A stretch of DNA of 36,043 nt from Nocardia sp. (lineage in GTDB: Bacteria; Actinomycetota; Actinomycetes; Mycobacteriales; Mycobacteriaceae). The position numbers and the translations under genes are program-made. The notes under the pieces were generated by a model. It did not search any database and was not told the origin of the DNA. It worked only from the letters and a program-made list of their open reading frames with translations. The stretch is from assembly GCF_025465275.1 (NCBI RefSeq), contig NZ_JAODNK010000212.1:1-36043 (forward strand), read 5' to 3'. Of the stretch, positions 7,958-16,700 are shown piece after piece (positions within the stretch are counted from its first letter, which is position 1; each line of letters begins with the position of its first letter).

Positions 7958-8191
7958 AATTGGAGGTCAACACTGAAGATCACCCACCGCCACCCCCAAT
8001 GTCGTTGGCCCACTGGCGGACACGTCGATGACGAGCAGCTCGCCGACCTGGCCCCGCCACCGCCTCCTCGACCGGGGCTGGTCGATGATCCCGGCCGATA
8101 AGGCGAATTCCTTTGGCATTCAGCGATATCGCAAATCAGCGGCAAGAGTGTTCGCGCATATCCGAAGTCGTGGTCACGGCACCATAAGCAC

Positions 8192-8431
8192 TCAGGCACC
8201 GCTCTTGGTCTCCGAGCAGTAGCTGCCAGGAAATAAGCGGATCAAATTGGCGCACTCGTCGAACGAGCCGAGTCCTCGCCCACCATTTCCCCCATTGATG
8301 CTCGGGTCGCCGGGCGTATCGTGCAGTGCGACGCTGCCCACCCCATAGCCGGGTGTAACAGCTGCGCTCACTCCCGCCCCGGCGACGACCAGTCCAGCCG
8401 AAATCATCACTGCCGTCAAGACTTTCGTCAT
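8192..8431 (-). CDS. Small secreted protein, hypothetical
   Basis: A 79-residue protein with an N-terminal signal peptide: MTKVLTAVMISAGLVVAGAG and a likely cleavage after VSAA, near residue 24. The mature peptide is about 55 residues, Gly/Asn rich (PSINGGNGGRG) with two cysteines, C61 and C72, that could form a disulfide. The ATG at 8431 follows a GGGGGA site 8 bases upstream. I recognise no family. The P450 on the same strand starts 312 bases further on and has its own operator, so co-transcription is doubtful. Confidence 0.6.
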   Translation of the reverse strand: MTKVLTAVMISAGLVVAGAGVSAAVTPGYGVGSVALHDTPGDPSINGGNGGRGLGSFDECANLIRLFPGSYCSETKSGA

Positions 8432-8713
8432 TCATCATCCCCCGATGCATGTGATGCGCCCTCCACACATCACCACGACATGTTAGCAACCGGCCCGACG
8501 GGAGGCCACGAATATAATTGGCGCACAGTTACATTCGACAATCACGGAACCAACCACGGCGTTCGGGCGGTCGCTGTGGTTTCGCCTGTGGGTCGGGCTC
8601 CACCGCGAAGCTCGCTCCAACAGACTGGGACGTCACCTCCATGGGTCCCGGCCGCCGGTGGACTTCCTCGCCGGTGCTCAGGCGACAAGATCATCGCCAG
8701 GTACCGTTGGGCG
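8432..8713. other. Intergenic region between the secreted-protein gene and HEAT gene
   Basis: This stretch separates divergent genes and should hold both promoters. Open frames through it in both directions have no ribosome binding site and no recognisable domain. I see no clear operator or hairpin. Confidence 0.4.
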
Positions 8714-9517
8714 GTGAACCCAGCTGATGCACGATGTCTCAAAGACGGCGATCTCGAGACCCGCAAGGAAAATCTGCGGCTCCTGCTCGTGCGGGCTGCT
8801 GACGGCGACACCTCCGCCAAGGAAGCACTGTGCGCCCTGGTGCGCGACTATCGCGACTACCACCTATCGCTCTACAGCCTGGCGTTGAACCGGGCGGAAG
8901 TCTTCGGCGACGACAGTCTGAAGGCGCCGCTGCTCGCGTCACTCGCCGACACTCGATACAACTGCCAGGCATGGGCGGCGATGGGCTGCGCGGCACTCGG
9001 CTTCCGCGAGGCGGTTCCCGGCTTGGTCGCGATGCTGGACCACCCACAGGAGATCGCCCGAGAGCAAGCGGTCATCGCGCTGGGCGAGCTCGGCGACGAA
9101 TCGGTCGTCCCGGCGCTCACGCCCGGGCTGCGGGACTCGATCGCAGGAATGCGCGAACGTACCGCCGAGGCCCTCGGCATGATCGGCGGCGAGGCGGCCT
9201 TGGCCGCACTGTGGGACGAATTCGAGAACCGCCGGTACTACCGCATCGGCTATATCGCCAGCGCGCTGGCCACATTCACCCCGGAAGTCATCCCGAGGCT
9301 GTGCGAGGCGGCCGCCGGCGACGACCCGGACCAGCGCTACTGGGCGGCCGTCGCGCTCGGTTCGACCGGCGACGATCGTGCCGTACCGACGCTGGAACGA
9401 CTGATGGCCCACGACCGGGGCTCGACAGTCTTCGACGGCATGGTGAGCGTCGCCGCGAAGAAGGGCCTCCGCACGCTACGCCGAATCCAAGCCGCAATCG
9501 CAGCCCGCGAATCCTGA
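8714..9517 (+). CDS. HEAT-repeat protein
   Basis: About 267 residues made of repeated helical pairs of the HEAT/PBS-lyase type. Examples are RYNCQAWAAMGCAALGFREA, then REQAVIALGELGDESVVPAL, RERTAEALGMIGGEAALAAL and RYWAAVALGSTGDDRAVPTL. Such proteins are alpha-solenoid scaffolds; no catalytic motif is visible and the partner is unknown. The frame is open upstream, but that part overlaps the secreted-protein gene on the other strand and has no coding character. The GTG at 8714, beginning NPADARCLKDGD, is the best start, although its ribosome binding site is weak. The PIG-L gene begins 24 bases after its stop, so they may be co-transcribed. Confidence 0.75.
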   Translation: MNPADARCLKDGDLETRKENLRLLLVRAADGDTSAKEALCALVRDYRDYHLSLYSLALNRAEVFGDDSLKAPLLASLADTRYNCQAWAAMGCAALGFREAVPGLVAMLDHPQEIAREQAVIALGELGDESVVPALTPGLRDSIAGMRERTAEALGMIGGEAALAALWDEFENRRYYRIGYIASALATFTPEVIPRLCEAAAGDDPDQRYWAAVALGSTGDDRAVPTLERLMAHDRGSTVFDGMVSVAAKKGLRTLRRIQAAIAARES

Positions 9518-9541
9518 AAGCGCAGTAGGCATACTGGCACG

Positions 9542-10327
9542 GTGGCGACTGTGGTTGCGTTCCATGCACATCCCGACGACGAGATCATCCTGACCGGTGG
9601 CACCCTCGCGAAATTGGCTGCCGCGGGCCACCGGACGGTTATCGTGGTCGCCTGCGATGGTCACGTGCAGGAATTCGACGGCGCCGTCGCACCACGGCTG
9701 CGGGAGCTGCAGGCCAGCGCCGACGTCCTGGGCGTCTCCCGAGTGGCATACCTCGGCTATGCCGACAGTGGGCACGGACCGATCCTGTACCCGGATCCAC
9801 CCGGCCGAATGCGATTCACACGCGCCGATCTCGGCGAGGCAACCCGCCGACTGGCCGCGATCCTGGACGAGGAACGCCCCGAAGTCCTGCTCAGCTACGA
9901 TCGCCACGGCGGCTACGGTCACCGCGACCACGTCCGCGTACACGAGGTCGGCACCGGAGCCGCACACGCGGCGGGCGTAGCCCGAGTACTGGATGCGACA
10001 CTGCCACAAGAGTTTCTGCGAAAACTGACCACCCCGGTACGATTGCTCCGCTACGACGTCGCCGCGATCCGAGACGGCTACACCCCCCGCGCGCACATCA
10101 CCCACCGCATCGACGTCGGCGCGTTCGCCGCGCAAAGAATGCAAGCACTGTCCGAACACAAATCAGTCCTCGACGGACCCGGACGGTTCGCCACAATCGC
10201 GCGCACCCTACGTCGCATCCCGGAACCGATTCGCGCGCAACTGTTTCGATGGGAGTGGTTCGCCGAGGAAGGCCGCTCCCCCGCATTCTCCGGCCCACTC
10301 GACGACATATTGACGCTCCCCGAATAG
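9542..10327 (+). CDS. PIG-L/LmbE family deacetylase
   Basis: A 261-residue zinc-dependent N-acetyl-sugar deacetylase of the family that includes MshB and Mca (mycothiol), LmbE and PIG-L. Zinc and catalytic residues are present: HAHPDDE (residues 8-14) and HGGYGHRDHVRVH (122-134). The rest gives no clear assignment to MshB or Mca; likely substrates are GlcNAc-type conjugates or secondary metabolites. The GTG at 9542 gives the canonical start ATVVAFHAHPDDE. The HEAT protein is immediately upstream. The gene converges on a short remnant reading the other way. Confidence 0.88.
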   Translation: MATVVAFHAHPDDEIILTGGTLAKLAAAGHRTVIVVACDGHVQEFDGAVAPRLRELQASADVLGVSRVAYLGYADSGHGPILYPDPPGRMRFTRADLGEATRRLAAILDEERPEVLLSYDRHGGYGHRDHVRVHEVGTGAAHAAGVARVLDATLPQEFLRKLTTPVRLLRYDVAAIRDGYTPRAHITHRIDVGAFAAQRMQALSEHKSVLDGPGRFATIARTLRRIPEPIRAQLFRWEWFAEEGRSPAFSGPLDDILTLPE

Positions 10328-10365
10328 GCAACCGGCCAATCGCAGGTCGGAGGGGGTGGAAGTGT

Positions 10366-10527
10366 TCAGGAGGCGATGCTGTCCAGGCCCGAACGCAGTT
10401 GTGTGGCAATGATTCGTGCTGCCGAGTTCTGCCAGTTGTGCAGTGTCCGTTCGGGAACCTGGTCTGCGAACCAGGCGAGGGCGCGGCGCGATAGCGGGTC
10501 GAGGTCGATACCGCTTCCGCGAAGCAA
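10366..10527 (-). pseudogene. Short coding remnant or small ORF downstream of the cupin
   Basis: The minus strand encodes a plausible protein tail, SGIDLDPLSRRALAWFADQ followed by VPERTLHNWQNSAARIIATQ, ending at a TGA (10366-10368). It has coding-like composition but no ATG or GTG; only a TTG at 10527 could start it (53 residues). The frame stays open back past the cupin stop. It looks like the end of a deleted gene, or a very short real gene. Family not recognised. Confidence 0.35.
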
Positions 10528-10582
10528 CCGGCGCGAACGGCGGCGGGCCGATATCAGCGCCGCCGGCGGGGTCGAATTAGGC

Positions 10583-10948
10583 CTATTCCCCAGGGAATTC
10601 GAGTTCTGCTTGCTGGTCGGCGGTCAGGAGGAAGTAGCCGAGGAATTCGACATCGGCGTCGCCTGCGTCGAAACGGGCTATGCGGGCGGCCTCGGGTTCG
10701 TAGAAGACATCGCCGGGGCCGAGGACGATCTCGGGCTCGCCGTCGATCTGGAAGAGGATGGTTCCGGTGACGATGCTGCCGAAGACGGGGCCGTTGTGGA
10801 CGTGAAGCCCGGCGGGGGTGCCGGCGGGCATGCGTATGCGGCGGACCTCGACTCGTTCGGTGAGTTTCGGCTGGGGCAGCCGCACGTCCAGCTCCACTGT
10901 GCGCGTCACTGTCGCCGGTAGGGTCCGGGCCTCGCTCTGTTCTGCCAT
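10583..10948 (-). CDS. Single-domain cupin protein
   Basis: A 121-residue cupin. The first motif is PAGTPAGLHVHNGPVFGSIVTG and the second is GPGDVFYEPEAARIARFDAGD. The HxH pair of motif 1 is present, but the usual glutamate is replaced in HVHNGPVFG, so metal binding may be atypical. Such small cupins act as isomerases, dioxygenases or ligand sensors; none can be chosen. It starts 10 bases after the TetR stop on the same strand and is probably co-transcribed with that regulator, under the palindrome at 12034-12059. Confidence 0.82.
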   Translation of the reverse strand: MAEQSEARTLPATVTRTVELDVRLPQPKLTERVEVRRIRMPAGTPAGLHVHNGPVFGSIVTGTILFQIDGEPEIVLGPGDVFYEPEAARIARFDAGDADVEFLGYFLLTADQQAELEFPGE

Positions 10949-10958
10949 GCCCGCCAGC

Positions 10959-11975
10959 CTAATTGGCGGTGCCGTTGGTGAGGGCAGCAGCGTTCCCGTG
11001 CCTGGCAGCGGCGGCGGGCGCGACAGCCGTGGCGGCAGCAGCAGCGTTGGCGGCAGCAGCAGCGTTGGCGGCAGCAGCGTTGGCGGCAGCAGCGTTGGCG
11101 GCGGTGGGCGCAGAGGTAGCGGGCGCAGAGGTAGCGGGCGCAGGGGTAGCGGGCGCAGGGGTAGCGGGGGTGGGGGTGGCAGCTACTGCGGCGTGGCGGC
11201 GGCGGTGGGCTTTCTGGCGGCAGGCGGGTGAGCAGTAGCGGGCCGGGCGGCCGGTGCCGGTGGGCCGGAGCGGGGTGGCGCAGACCGGGCAGAGCGCCGT
11301 TACGTTACGCGCGGCATTTTCGTCACGGGGAGTGCCGGGATTTCGGGGTTTCGTCGCGCGCGGGTCCGGCGTGCTCGCGCGCATCGCCTCCAGCACGAGT
11401 GCCGCCGCCCGGGCGAGACCGGGCTGGGTACTCGATATGCGCTGGATGGCAACACATCCGGTGAACAGGGCCAGGACATCGGGCAGGGTGAGGTCGGCAC
11501 GCACCGCCTGCTGCCGCTGCGCGGCGGTGAGCAATTGCCCCAGCGCCAGATGGAAGCGCTGGCCCGCTTCGCGCAGGCTGTCGCGCGGCCAGCCGTCATT
11601 GTCGAAGAGCTCGCAGAGCGCACCGTTTCCGATGGTGGAGGTCACCACCTCGGCGCAGAAGGCGAAGTACGCGGCTCCGGCATCGGGTGCGTCGCGATAG
11701 CCGAGCGCGAGGGCGGTGAGGCGGTCGATCCGCTGCTGCATCACCGCCTCCAGCAGATGGTTCTTACTGGGGAAATGCCGATGCACGGTGCCTGCGCCGA
11801 CACCGGCGCGGCGCGCGATCTCCACCAGCGACACCTCGGTGCCGCATTCGGCGAAAGCGCGCTGCGCGGCCGCCAGCACGAGTGCGCGATTGCGGCGGGC
11901 ATCGGCACGGCCGTTCGGCGCGGAGGCAGCCGGGGCGGCAGCGGGTCCGGAGCGGACCGGAGCTGAGGCGGTCAT
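10959..11975 (-). CDS. TetR regulator with C-terminal zinc ribbon and Ala-rich tail
   Basis: About 338 residues in three parts. An N-terminal TetR DNA-binding domain reads RRNRALVLAAAQRAFAECG, then VSLVEIARRAGVGAGTVHRHFPSKNHLLEAV, followed by a TetR ligand domain. Next is a four-cysteine motif, CPVC-x15-CSPAC, at about residues 229-252 and followed by RQKAHRRRH, probably a small zinc ribbon. The tail, about residues 264-338, is low-complexity TPAPA and AANAAA repeats encoded by tandem DNA repeats. Typical TetR proteins are about 200 residues. The ATG at 11975 is preferred over a TTG at 12008. It diverges from the NmrA-like gene and leads into the cupin. Confidence 0.85.
   Translation of the reverse strand: MTASAPVRSGPAAAPAASAPNGRADARRNRALVLAAAQRAFAECGTEVSLVEIARRAGVGAGTVHRHFPSKNHLLEAVMQQRIDRLTALALGYRDAPDAGAAYFAFCAEVVTSTIGNGALCELFDNDGWPRDSLREAGQRFHLALGQLLTAAQRQQAVRADLTLPDVLALFTGCVAIQRISSTQPGLARAAALVLEAMRASTPDPRATKPRNPGTPRDENAARNVTALCPVCATPLRPTGTGRPARYCSPACRQKAHRRRHAAVAATPTPATPAPATPAPATSAPATSAPTAANAAAANAAAANAAAAANAAAAATAVAPAAAARHGNAAALTNGTAN
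11034..11180. repeat. Tandem repeats coding the Ala/Pro tail of the TetR protein
   Basis: Five 15-base units lie at 11106-11180: two GGGCGCAGAGGTAGC, two GGGCGCAGGGGTAGC and one diverged. Next to them (about 11034-11100) are 18- and 15-base units built on GCAGCAGCGTTGGCG. All unit lengths are multiples of three, so copy-number change would alter tail length without a frameshift. Confidence 0.85.
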
Positions 11976-12033
11976 TTCGTTACGGCGTTCCTTTCCGGTG
12001 CTGGCCAACCGGATACGCCTGCTCGTAGCGTCG

Positions 12034-12059
12034 GTATTCGGGTCGTCCGACCCGAATAC
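12034..12059. promoter_or_regulatory. 26-bp palindromic operator between TetR and NmrA-like gene
   Basis: GTATTCGGGTCG (12034-12045) is followed by TC and then its exact reverse complement CGACCCGAATAC (12048-12059). It lies 58 bases from the TetR start and 21 bases before the oxidoreductase start. This is the expected operator of the divergent TetR regulator; binding is inferred. Confidence 0.8.
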
Positions 12060-12080
12060 TACCGAACAACAAGGGTGACA

Positions 12081-12977
12081 ATGTCTGCTCTCAATGACCT
12101 GATTCTGGTCACCGGTGCGACCGGGCAGCAGGGTGGCGCGACCGCACGCCGGCTACTGGCCGCGGGCCGCCCGGTGCGCGCCCTGGTGCGGGACCCGGAA
12201 TCCGCTGCGGCACAGGAGCTTGCGGCCGCAGGCGCCGAACTGGCCCGCGGTGACTTCGACGATCCGGAGACCCTCACCGCCGCATTGTCCGGCGCGCGTG
12301 CGGTTTTCGTGGTGCCGCCCGCGGCATTCGGGCCGCACGGCTGGGATATCGAACTCGAGGCGCGTCGCGGCGTGGATCTGGTCACGGCAGCCCAGGCCGC
12401 CGGTCTCGATCAGATCATCTTCACCGGAATCGCCTCGTTCGATCGCGAGGATTCGTGGGGCGCCAACGGCAAACGCCGAATCGAGGAGGCCATCCAGGCC
12501 GGCGATTTGCACTGGACCATCCTGCGCCCGGTCCGGTTCATGGAGAACTACCTGGCACAGGCTTTGGTGGTCGACGGTATCCACGACGGTGCGCATCGGC
12601 ACCTGTTCCCCGCCGACCGGCCGATCCAAATGGTCGCGGTGGCCGATATCGCGGAGTTCGCGCTGCTCGCGTTCACGGACCCGGAACGCTTCCACGGCCA
12701 CGTGATCGAGCTGGCCGGTGATGCGCTCACCATGGTGGCGGCGGCCACCGAAATCAGTTCGGTCACCGGACATCCGGTGCACTATGAGGAAATCCCGGAG
12801 GCGGAGGCGAGCGCGCTCGGCGAGTCGATCGTCAATGTCTGGCGGATGTCACGAGAGGGCAGGGGCTGGCATGCCGGCATCCCCGCCCTTCGCGAAATCC
12901 ATCCAGGTCTGCGCACTTTCGATGCCTGGCTCGCCGAAACCGGTGCGGCTCAATTGAAGCCGCTACTGGCCGGCTGA
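12081..12977 (+). CDS. NmrA-like NAD(P)-binding oxidoreductase (atypical SDR)
   Basis: A 298-residue protein with an N-terminal Rossmann motif, LILVTGATGQQGG, then ARRLLAAGRPVRALVRDPES as in NmrA/TMR-type atypical short-chain dehydrogenases. The classical YxxxK active site is not evident. Members are NADPH sensors or quinone/triphenylmethane reductases; the substrate is unknown. The ATG at 12081 has AAGGG 5 bases upstream and is preferred to the GTG at 12075. It is transcribed away from the TetR/cupin pair across a perfect palindrome, so it is the likely main target of that TetR, perhaps induced by an electrophile or quinone. Confidence 0.87.
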   Translation: MSALNDLILVTGATGQQGGATARRLLAAGRPVRALVRDPESAAAQELAAAGAELARGDFDDPETLTAALSGARAVFVVPPAAFGPHGWDIELEARRGVDLVTAAQAAGLDQIIFTGIASFDREDSWGANGKRRIEEAIQAGDLHWTILRPVRFMENYLAQALVVDGIHDGAHRHLFPADRPIQMVAVADIAEFALLAFTDPERFHGHVIELAGDALTMVAAATEISSVTGHPVHYEEIPEAEASALGESIVNVWRMSREGRGWHAGIPALREIHPGLRTFDAWLAETGAAQLKPLLAG

Positions 12978-12994
12978 ATCAGGCCCGGGCTGAA

Positions 12995-13648
12995 TCAGGA
13001 CAGTTCGCCGTTGTAGTCGGGCAGTTTGAAGGTCTGCTGGGCATGTCCGCCCGACAGATCGGAAGCGCTATTGCCAATATTCGCAACGATGGTGTAGCCC
13101 TGCTGCTCGATCGAGGCACGGGTCGCCGTCTTGTAGTCGGCGAGCGCACCCGCACCATTGGACCCGGTGGTGAGTCCCCCGCCGTACAGCCCGTCCACGG
13201 TGTACCCGACGGCGGACAGGTTCAGCTGGGTGTAGATGTTCATGAGCGACGGACGTCCGGTCACGAAAATAATGGAAGCGCCATGCTGTTTCGCCCACTG
13301 CGTCATGGCCAGCACGGGCGGGATGGCGGGCGTGATCAGACCCGGGCTGTATTGGGTCTCCAGGCTCGTATTGTCGATATCGAGGACGATGGCGGGCTTC
13401 GTCGCGCCCGGCAGCGCGGTGCTGAGGTAGGACTGCGCGGAATTGATGACGGTGGTGACATCGGAGATCCACTGCGCTTCGCTGGGCAGGCTGCCGCCGC
13501 CACCGGAGCCGGAACCACCCCCGGACAGCGACGACGATCCAGTCCCTCCGGACAGTGACGAGGACCCGCTGTCCGCCAGCGCGGCGGGCAGCGGGACGGC
13601 GACGGTGACAGCGACACCGAGGGCGATACCTGCGATAGAACGTCTCAT
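12995..13648 (-). CDS. Secreted HAD-family acid phosphatase (class B-like)
   Basis: About 217 residues. An N-terminal signal peptide (MRRSIAGIALGVAVTVAVPL, cleavage near ALA-DS) is followed by a Ser/Gly-rich linker made of two SSSLSGG units and a GGGG run. The HAD catalytic domain carries motif I, LDIDNTSLE (DxDNT), motif II FVTGRPS, and a C-terminal NIGNSASDL motif. This fits the plant-type/class B acid phosphatase group, probably releasing phosphate outside the membrane. Neither the ATG at 13648 nor the GTG at 13654 has a clear ribosome binding site. It lies downstream of smc on the same strand, separated by a hairpin. Confidence 0.85.
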   Translation of the reverse strand: MRRSIAGIALGVAVTVAVPLPAALADSGSSSLSGGTGSSSLSGGGSGSGGGGSLPSEAQWISDVTTVINSAQSYLSTALPGATKPAIVLDIDNTSLETQYSPGLITPAIPPVLAMTQWAKQHGASIIFVTGRPSLMNIYTQLNLSAVGYTVDGLYGGGLTTGSNGAGALADYKTATRASIEQQGYTIVANIGNSASDLSGGHAQQTFKLPDYNGELS

Positions 13649-13712
13649 GAGCACGGGACGCTAGCGGCCGCAATGTGCGACGCGCAGCTGTTTCACACTG
13701 TCGCACAGAGGA

Positions 13713-13729
13713 ATCCCGGTGACCGGGAT
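13713..13729. terminator. Inverted repeat between smc and the acid phosphatase gene
   Basis: ATCCCGGT-g-ACCGGGAT is a perfect 8+1+8 palindrome, 53 bases after the smc stop and 65 bases before the phosphatase start. With a one-base centre it suits a DNA operator better than an RNA hairpin, so a regulatory site for the phosphatase is as likely as a terminator. Confidence 0.4.
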
Positions 13730-13781
13730 CCATCCGTCAGTCATTGCGGACAGCAGCGAAGATACGCGCCGGACTGCCGAA

Positions 13782-16700
13782 TTACGTTGTCGCGCCGACC
13801 AGATTCTCCCCGCGCAGGCGCTGCGAGATCACCTGGGTGATCCCGTCGCCGCGCATGCTGACGCCGTACAGCGCATCGGCGATCTCCATGGTCGGCTTCT
13901 GGTGGGTGATGACGATCAGCTGGCTTTTCTCTCGCAACTGCTCGAACAGTCCGATCAGGCGGCGCAGGTTGGTGTCGTCCAGGGCCGCCTCGACCTCGTC
14001 CATGACATAGAACGGGGAGGGGCGGGCCCGGAAGATGGCGACCAGCAGCGCCACCGCGGTCAGCGACTTCTCGCCACCGGAGAGCAATGACAGCCGCTTG
14101 ACCTTCTTGCCCGGCGGGCGCGCCTCGACTTCCACTCCGGTGGAGAGCATGTCGTTCGGGTCGGTGAGCAGCAGCCGCCCTTCCCCGCCGGGGAACAGCT
14201 TGCTGAAGACGCCGACGAATTCGCGCTCGACATCCTCCCATGCCTCGGTGAACACCTGCAGGATGCGGGCATCCACCTCGGTGACCACGTCGAGCAGATC
14301 CTGTCGCGCTTTCTTGACATCCTCGAGCTGGGTGGCCAGGAAGTTGTAGCGTTCCTCGAGCGCCGCGAACTCTTCCAGCGCAAGGGGATTCACCTTGCCG
14401 AGCGTGGTGAGGTCCTTCTCGGCACGTTTGGCCCGGCGCTCCTGGGTGGCGCGGTCGTACGGCATGGGCTGCGGTTCGGTGACCTGTTCACCGCGTTCCT
14501 TGGCCTGCTCGTACTCGATCAGTTCCAGCGCGGTCGGCGGCATGAGCGTGTCCGGACCGTATTCGTTGATCAGATCCTCGAGCGCGAGTCCGAACTGTTC
14601 GGAGATATTCGTTTCCAGCTGTTCGATGCGCAGTGCGGCCTGCGCGCGGGCGACCTCGTCGCGGTGCACGGCATCGGTGAGCTGGGCCAGCGCCGTATTG
14701 AGCGCGCGTGCGCGCTCCTTGGTCTGGTCCACCTGCGCCGCGAATTCGGTACGGCGGCGCACCAATTCGTCACGGCGGACGGCGGCCTGCGCGACGACCT
14801 TCTCCAGTTCCGCCGCGACCTTCTCGGCGGATTCGGCCACCACGGCGGCGACCGCGGAGGCCTGCCGGCGGGCGGCGTGCTGGCGTTCGGCGCGGGCCCG
14901 GTTCTCGCGTTCGGCGCGGGCGGTGCGGCGCAAGCCATCGGCCTTGCCGCGCACCGATTCCGCGCGTTCCTCGGCGGTGCGCACGGTGAGCCGCGCCTCC
15001 ACCTCCATGGAGCGGGATTCGGCGAGAGCGGCGGCAGCCTGTTCACGGGCGTATCCGGCGGTCTCGGTGCTCTCCGATTCCGAGCCGATACCGGACTGCT
15101 CGTCTTCGACGTGCCGCAGCCGGTCCTCCAGCTCCGCGAGCTTGGTGAGGGTCTCTTCGCGCCCGGCCTCGGTCTCGGCGCGCTGTGCGAGCAGGCGTTC
15201 GCAATCGCGCTGGGCGTTCCGGGCAGTCTGCCCGAGCCGTCCGAGCCTGTCGTAGATGGCCACCAGCGACTGATCGGATTCGTGCAGCGCCAACAACGCG
15301 TGATCGACGGCTTCGCGGCGGTCGGTCTGCTCGGCGAGCGCGCCCGCGAGCGCAGCCTCGAGTTCCTCGGCCTGGCGCTGCCAGTTGGCGAGTTCGATTC
15401 CGGCGGAGTCGATCTCGGCTTGCACCTCGAGCTGGCTCGGCGCGCGATCGGAACCGCCGAGCACCCAGCCCGCTCCGGTGAGATCGCCCTCGCGGGTGAC
15501 CACCCGCAGTTCCGGGCGGGCCGCGATGACCTGCGCGGCGGCGTCGAGACTGTCGGCGACGGCAATGCCGGTGGTGAGGGCGGCGATCGCGCCGCGCATG
15601 TGATCGGGGCAATCGACGACCTCGGCGAGCCAGCGCGCCGCACCCGGTAGCTCTCCCCCGGCGCGTGTATTCGCCTGCGCGGCACCGCCGTACACCAGCG
15701 CGACGCGCCCGCCGTCGGCTTCCTTGAGCGCGCGCACGGCGGCGTGCGCGGACGGCCCGGTATCGGCGGCTACCGCATCGGCGAGCGGCCCGAAGGCGGC
15801 GGCCACCGCGGCCTCGAACCCGCCGTGCACCCGAATGAGCCCGGACAGCGGGCCCAGCAGCCCGTCGCTGCGATGTTCGAGCAGCCAGGCCGCGCCGTCG
15901 CGGCGCGCCAGGCCCATGGTGAGGGCTTCGATGCGCGCGCCCAGCGAGGCGACCCGTTTACCGGCTTCGCGATCCTTCTCGCGCAGCTCGGTGACGCGCG
16001 CATCGGCACTGTGCAGTGCCTCGGCGGCGTGTTCGTACTGCGCGTCGAGGCCCTCCTCGCCCGCGTCGAGCTCGTTCAATTCCTCTTGTACCGATTCGAA
16101 TTCGGTGTCGGCGGTCGAGCCGCGCTCCCGGGCCTCGGTAATGGAGGCCGAGATGCGAGTGATCTCCCCGTCGACCGACTGCGCACGCGAGCGCAGCGTG
16201 TCTACCTGGCCCGACAGCCGGGCGAGACCCTCGCGGCGGTCGGCGATGGCACGCACTGCGGCCAGGTGCGCCTGTTCAGCGGCCTTGGCAGCTTGTTCGC
16301 GGTCGTAGAGCTGATCTCGCGCGGCTTCCAGAGTGGCCGTGGCCATTTCGACCGTTTCGAGAAGTTCGGCCTCTTCGGCCTCGACCCGCTCGGCTTCGCG
16401 CTCCAGTTGCTCCGGATCGCGTCCCGTACCGGTGGGCTGTTCGATCGTGAGATTGCGCGCGCGATCGCGAGCAATCCGGATAGTGGCGTTGACACGCTCC
16501 GTCAGCGCCGAGAGCTGGAACCAGGTCTGCGCCGCGGCCTCCGCGCTCGGCGTGAGCCGGGACAGCTCGAATTCCTGCTGTGCGAGTGCGGCATTGGCGG
16601 CATCCATCTCGGCATGCACATTGACCTGCTGCTCGCGCGCGTACGACTCCTTGCTCTGCTGGCTCTCCAGTTCGCCGCGACGACTCACCAGATCATCGGC

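Noticed and set aside
10818..11231. Gly/Ser-rich plus-strand frame with GRRGSGRRGSG repeats
   Set aside because: It is the antisense shadow of the Ala/Pro repeat tail of the minus-strand TetR protein and has no ribosome binding site.
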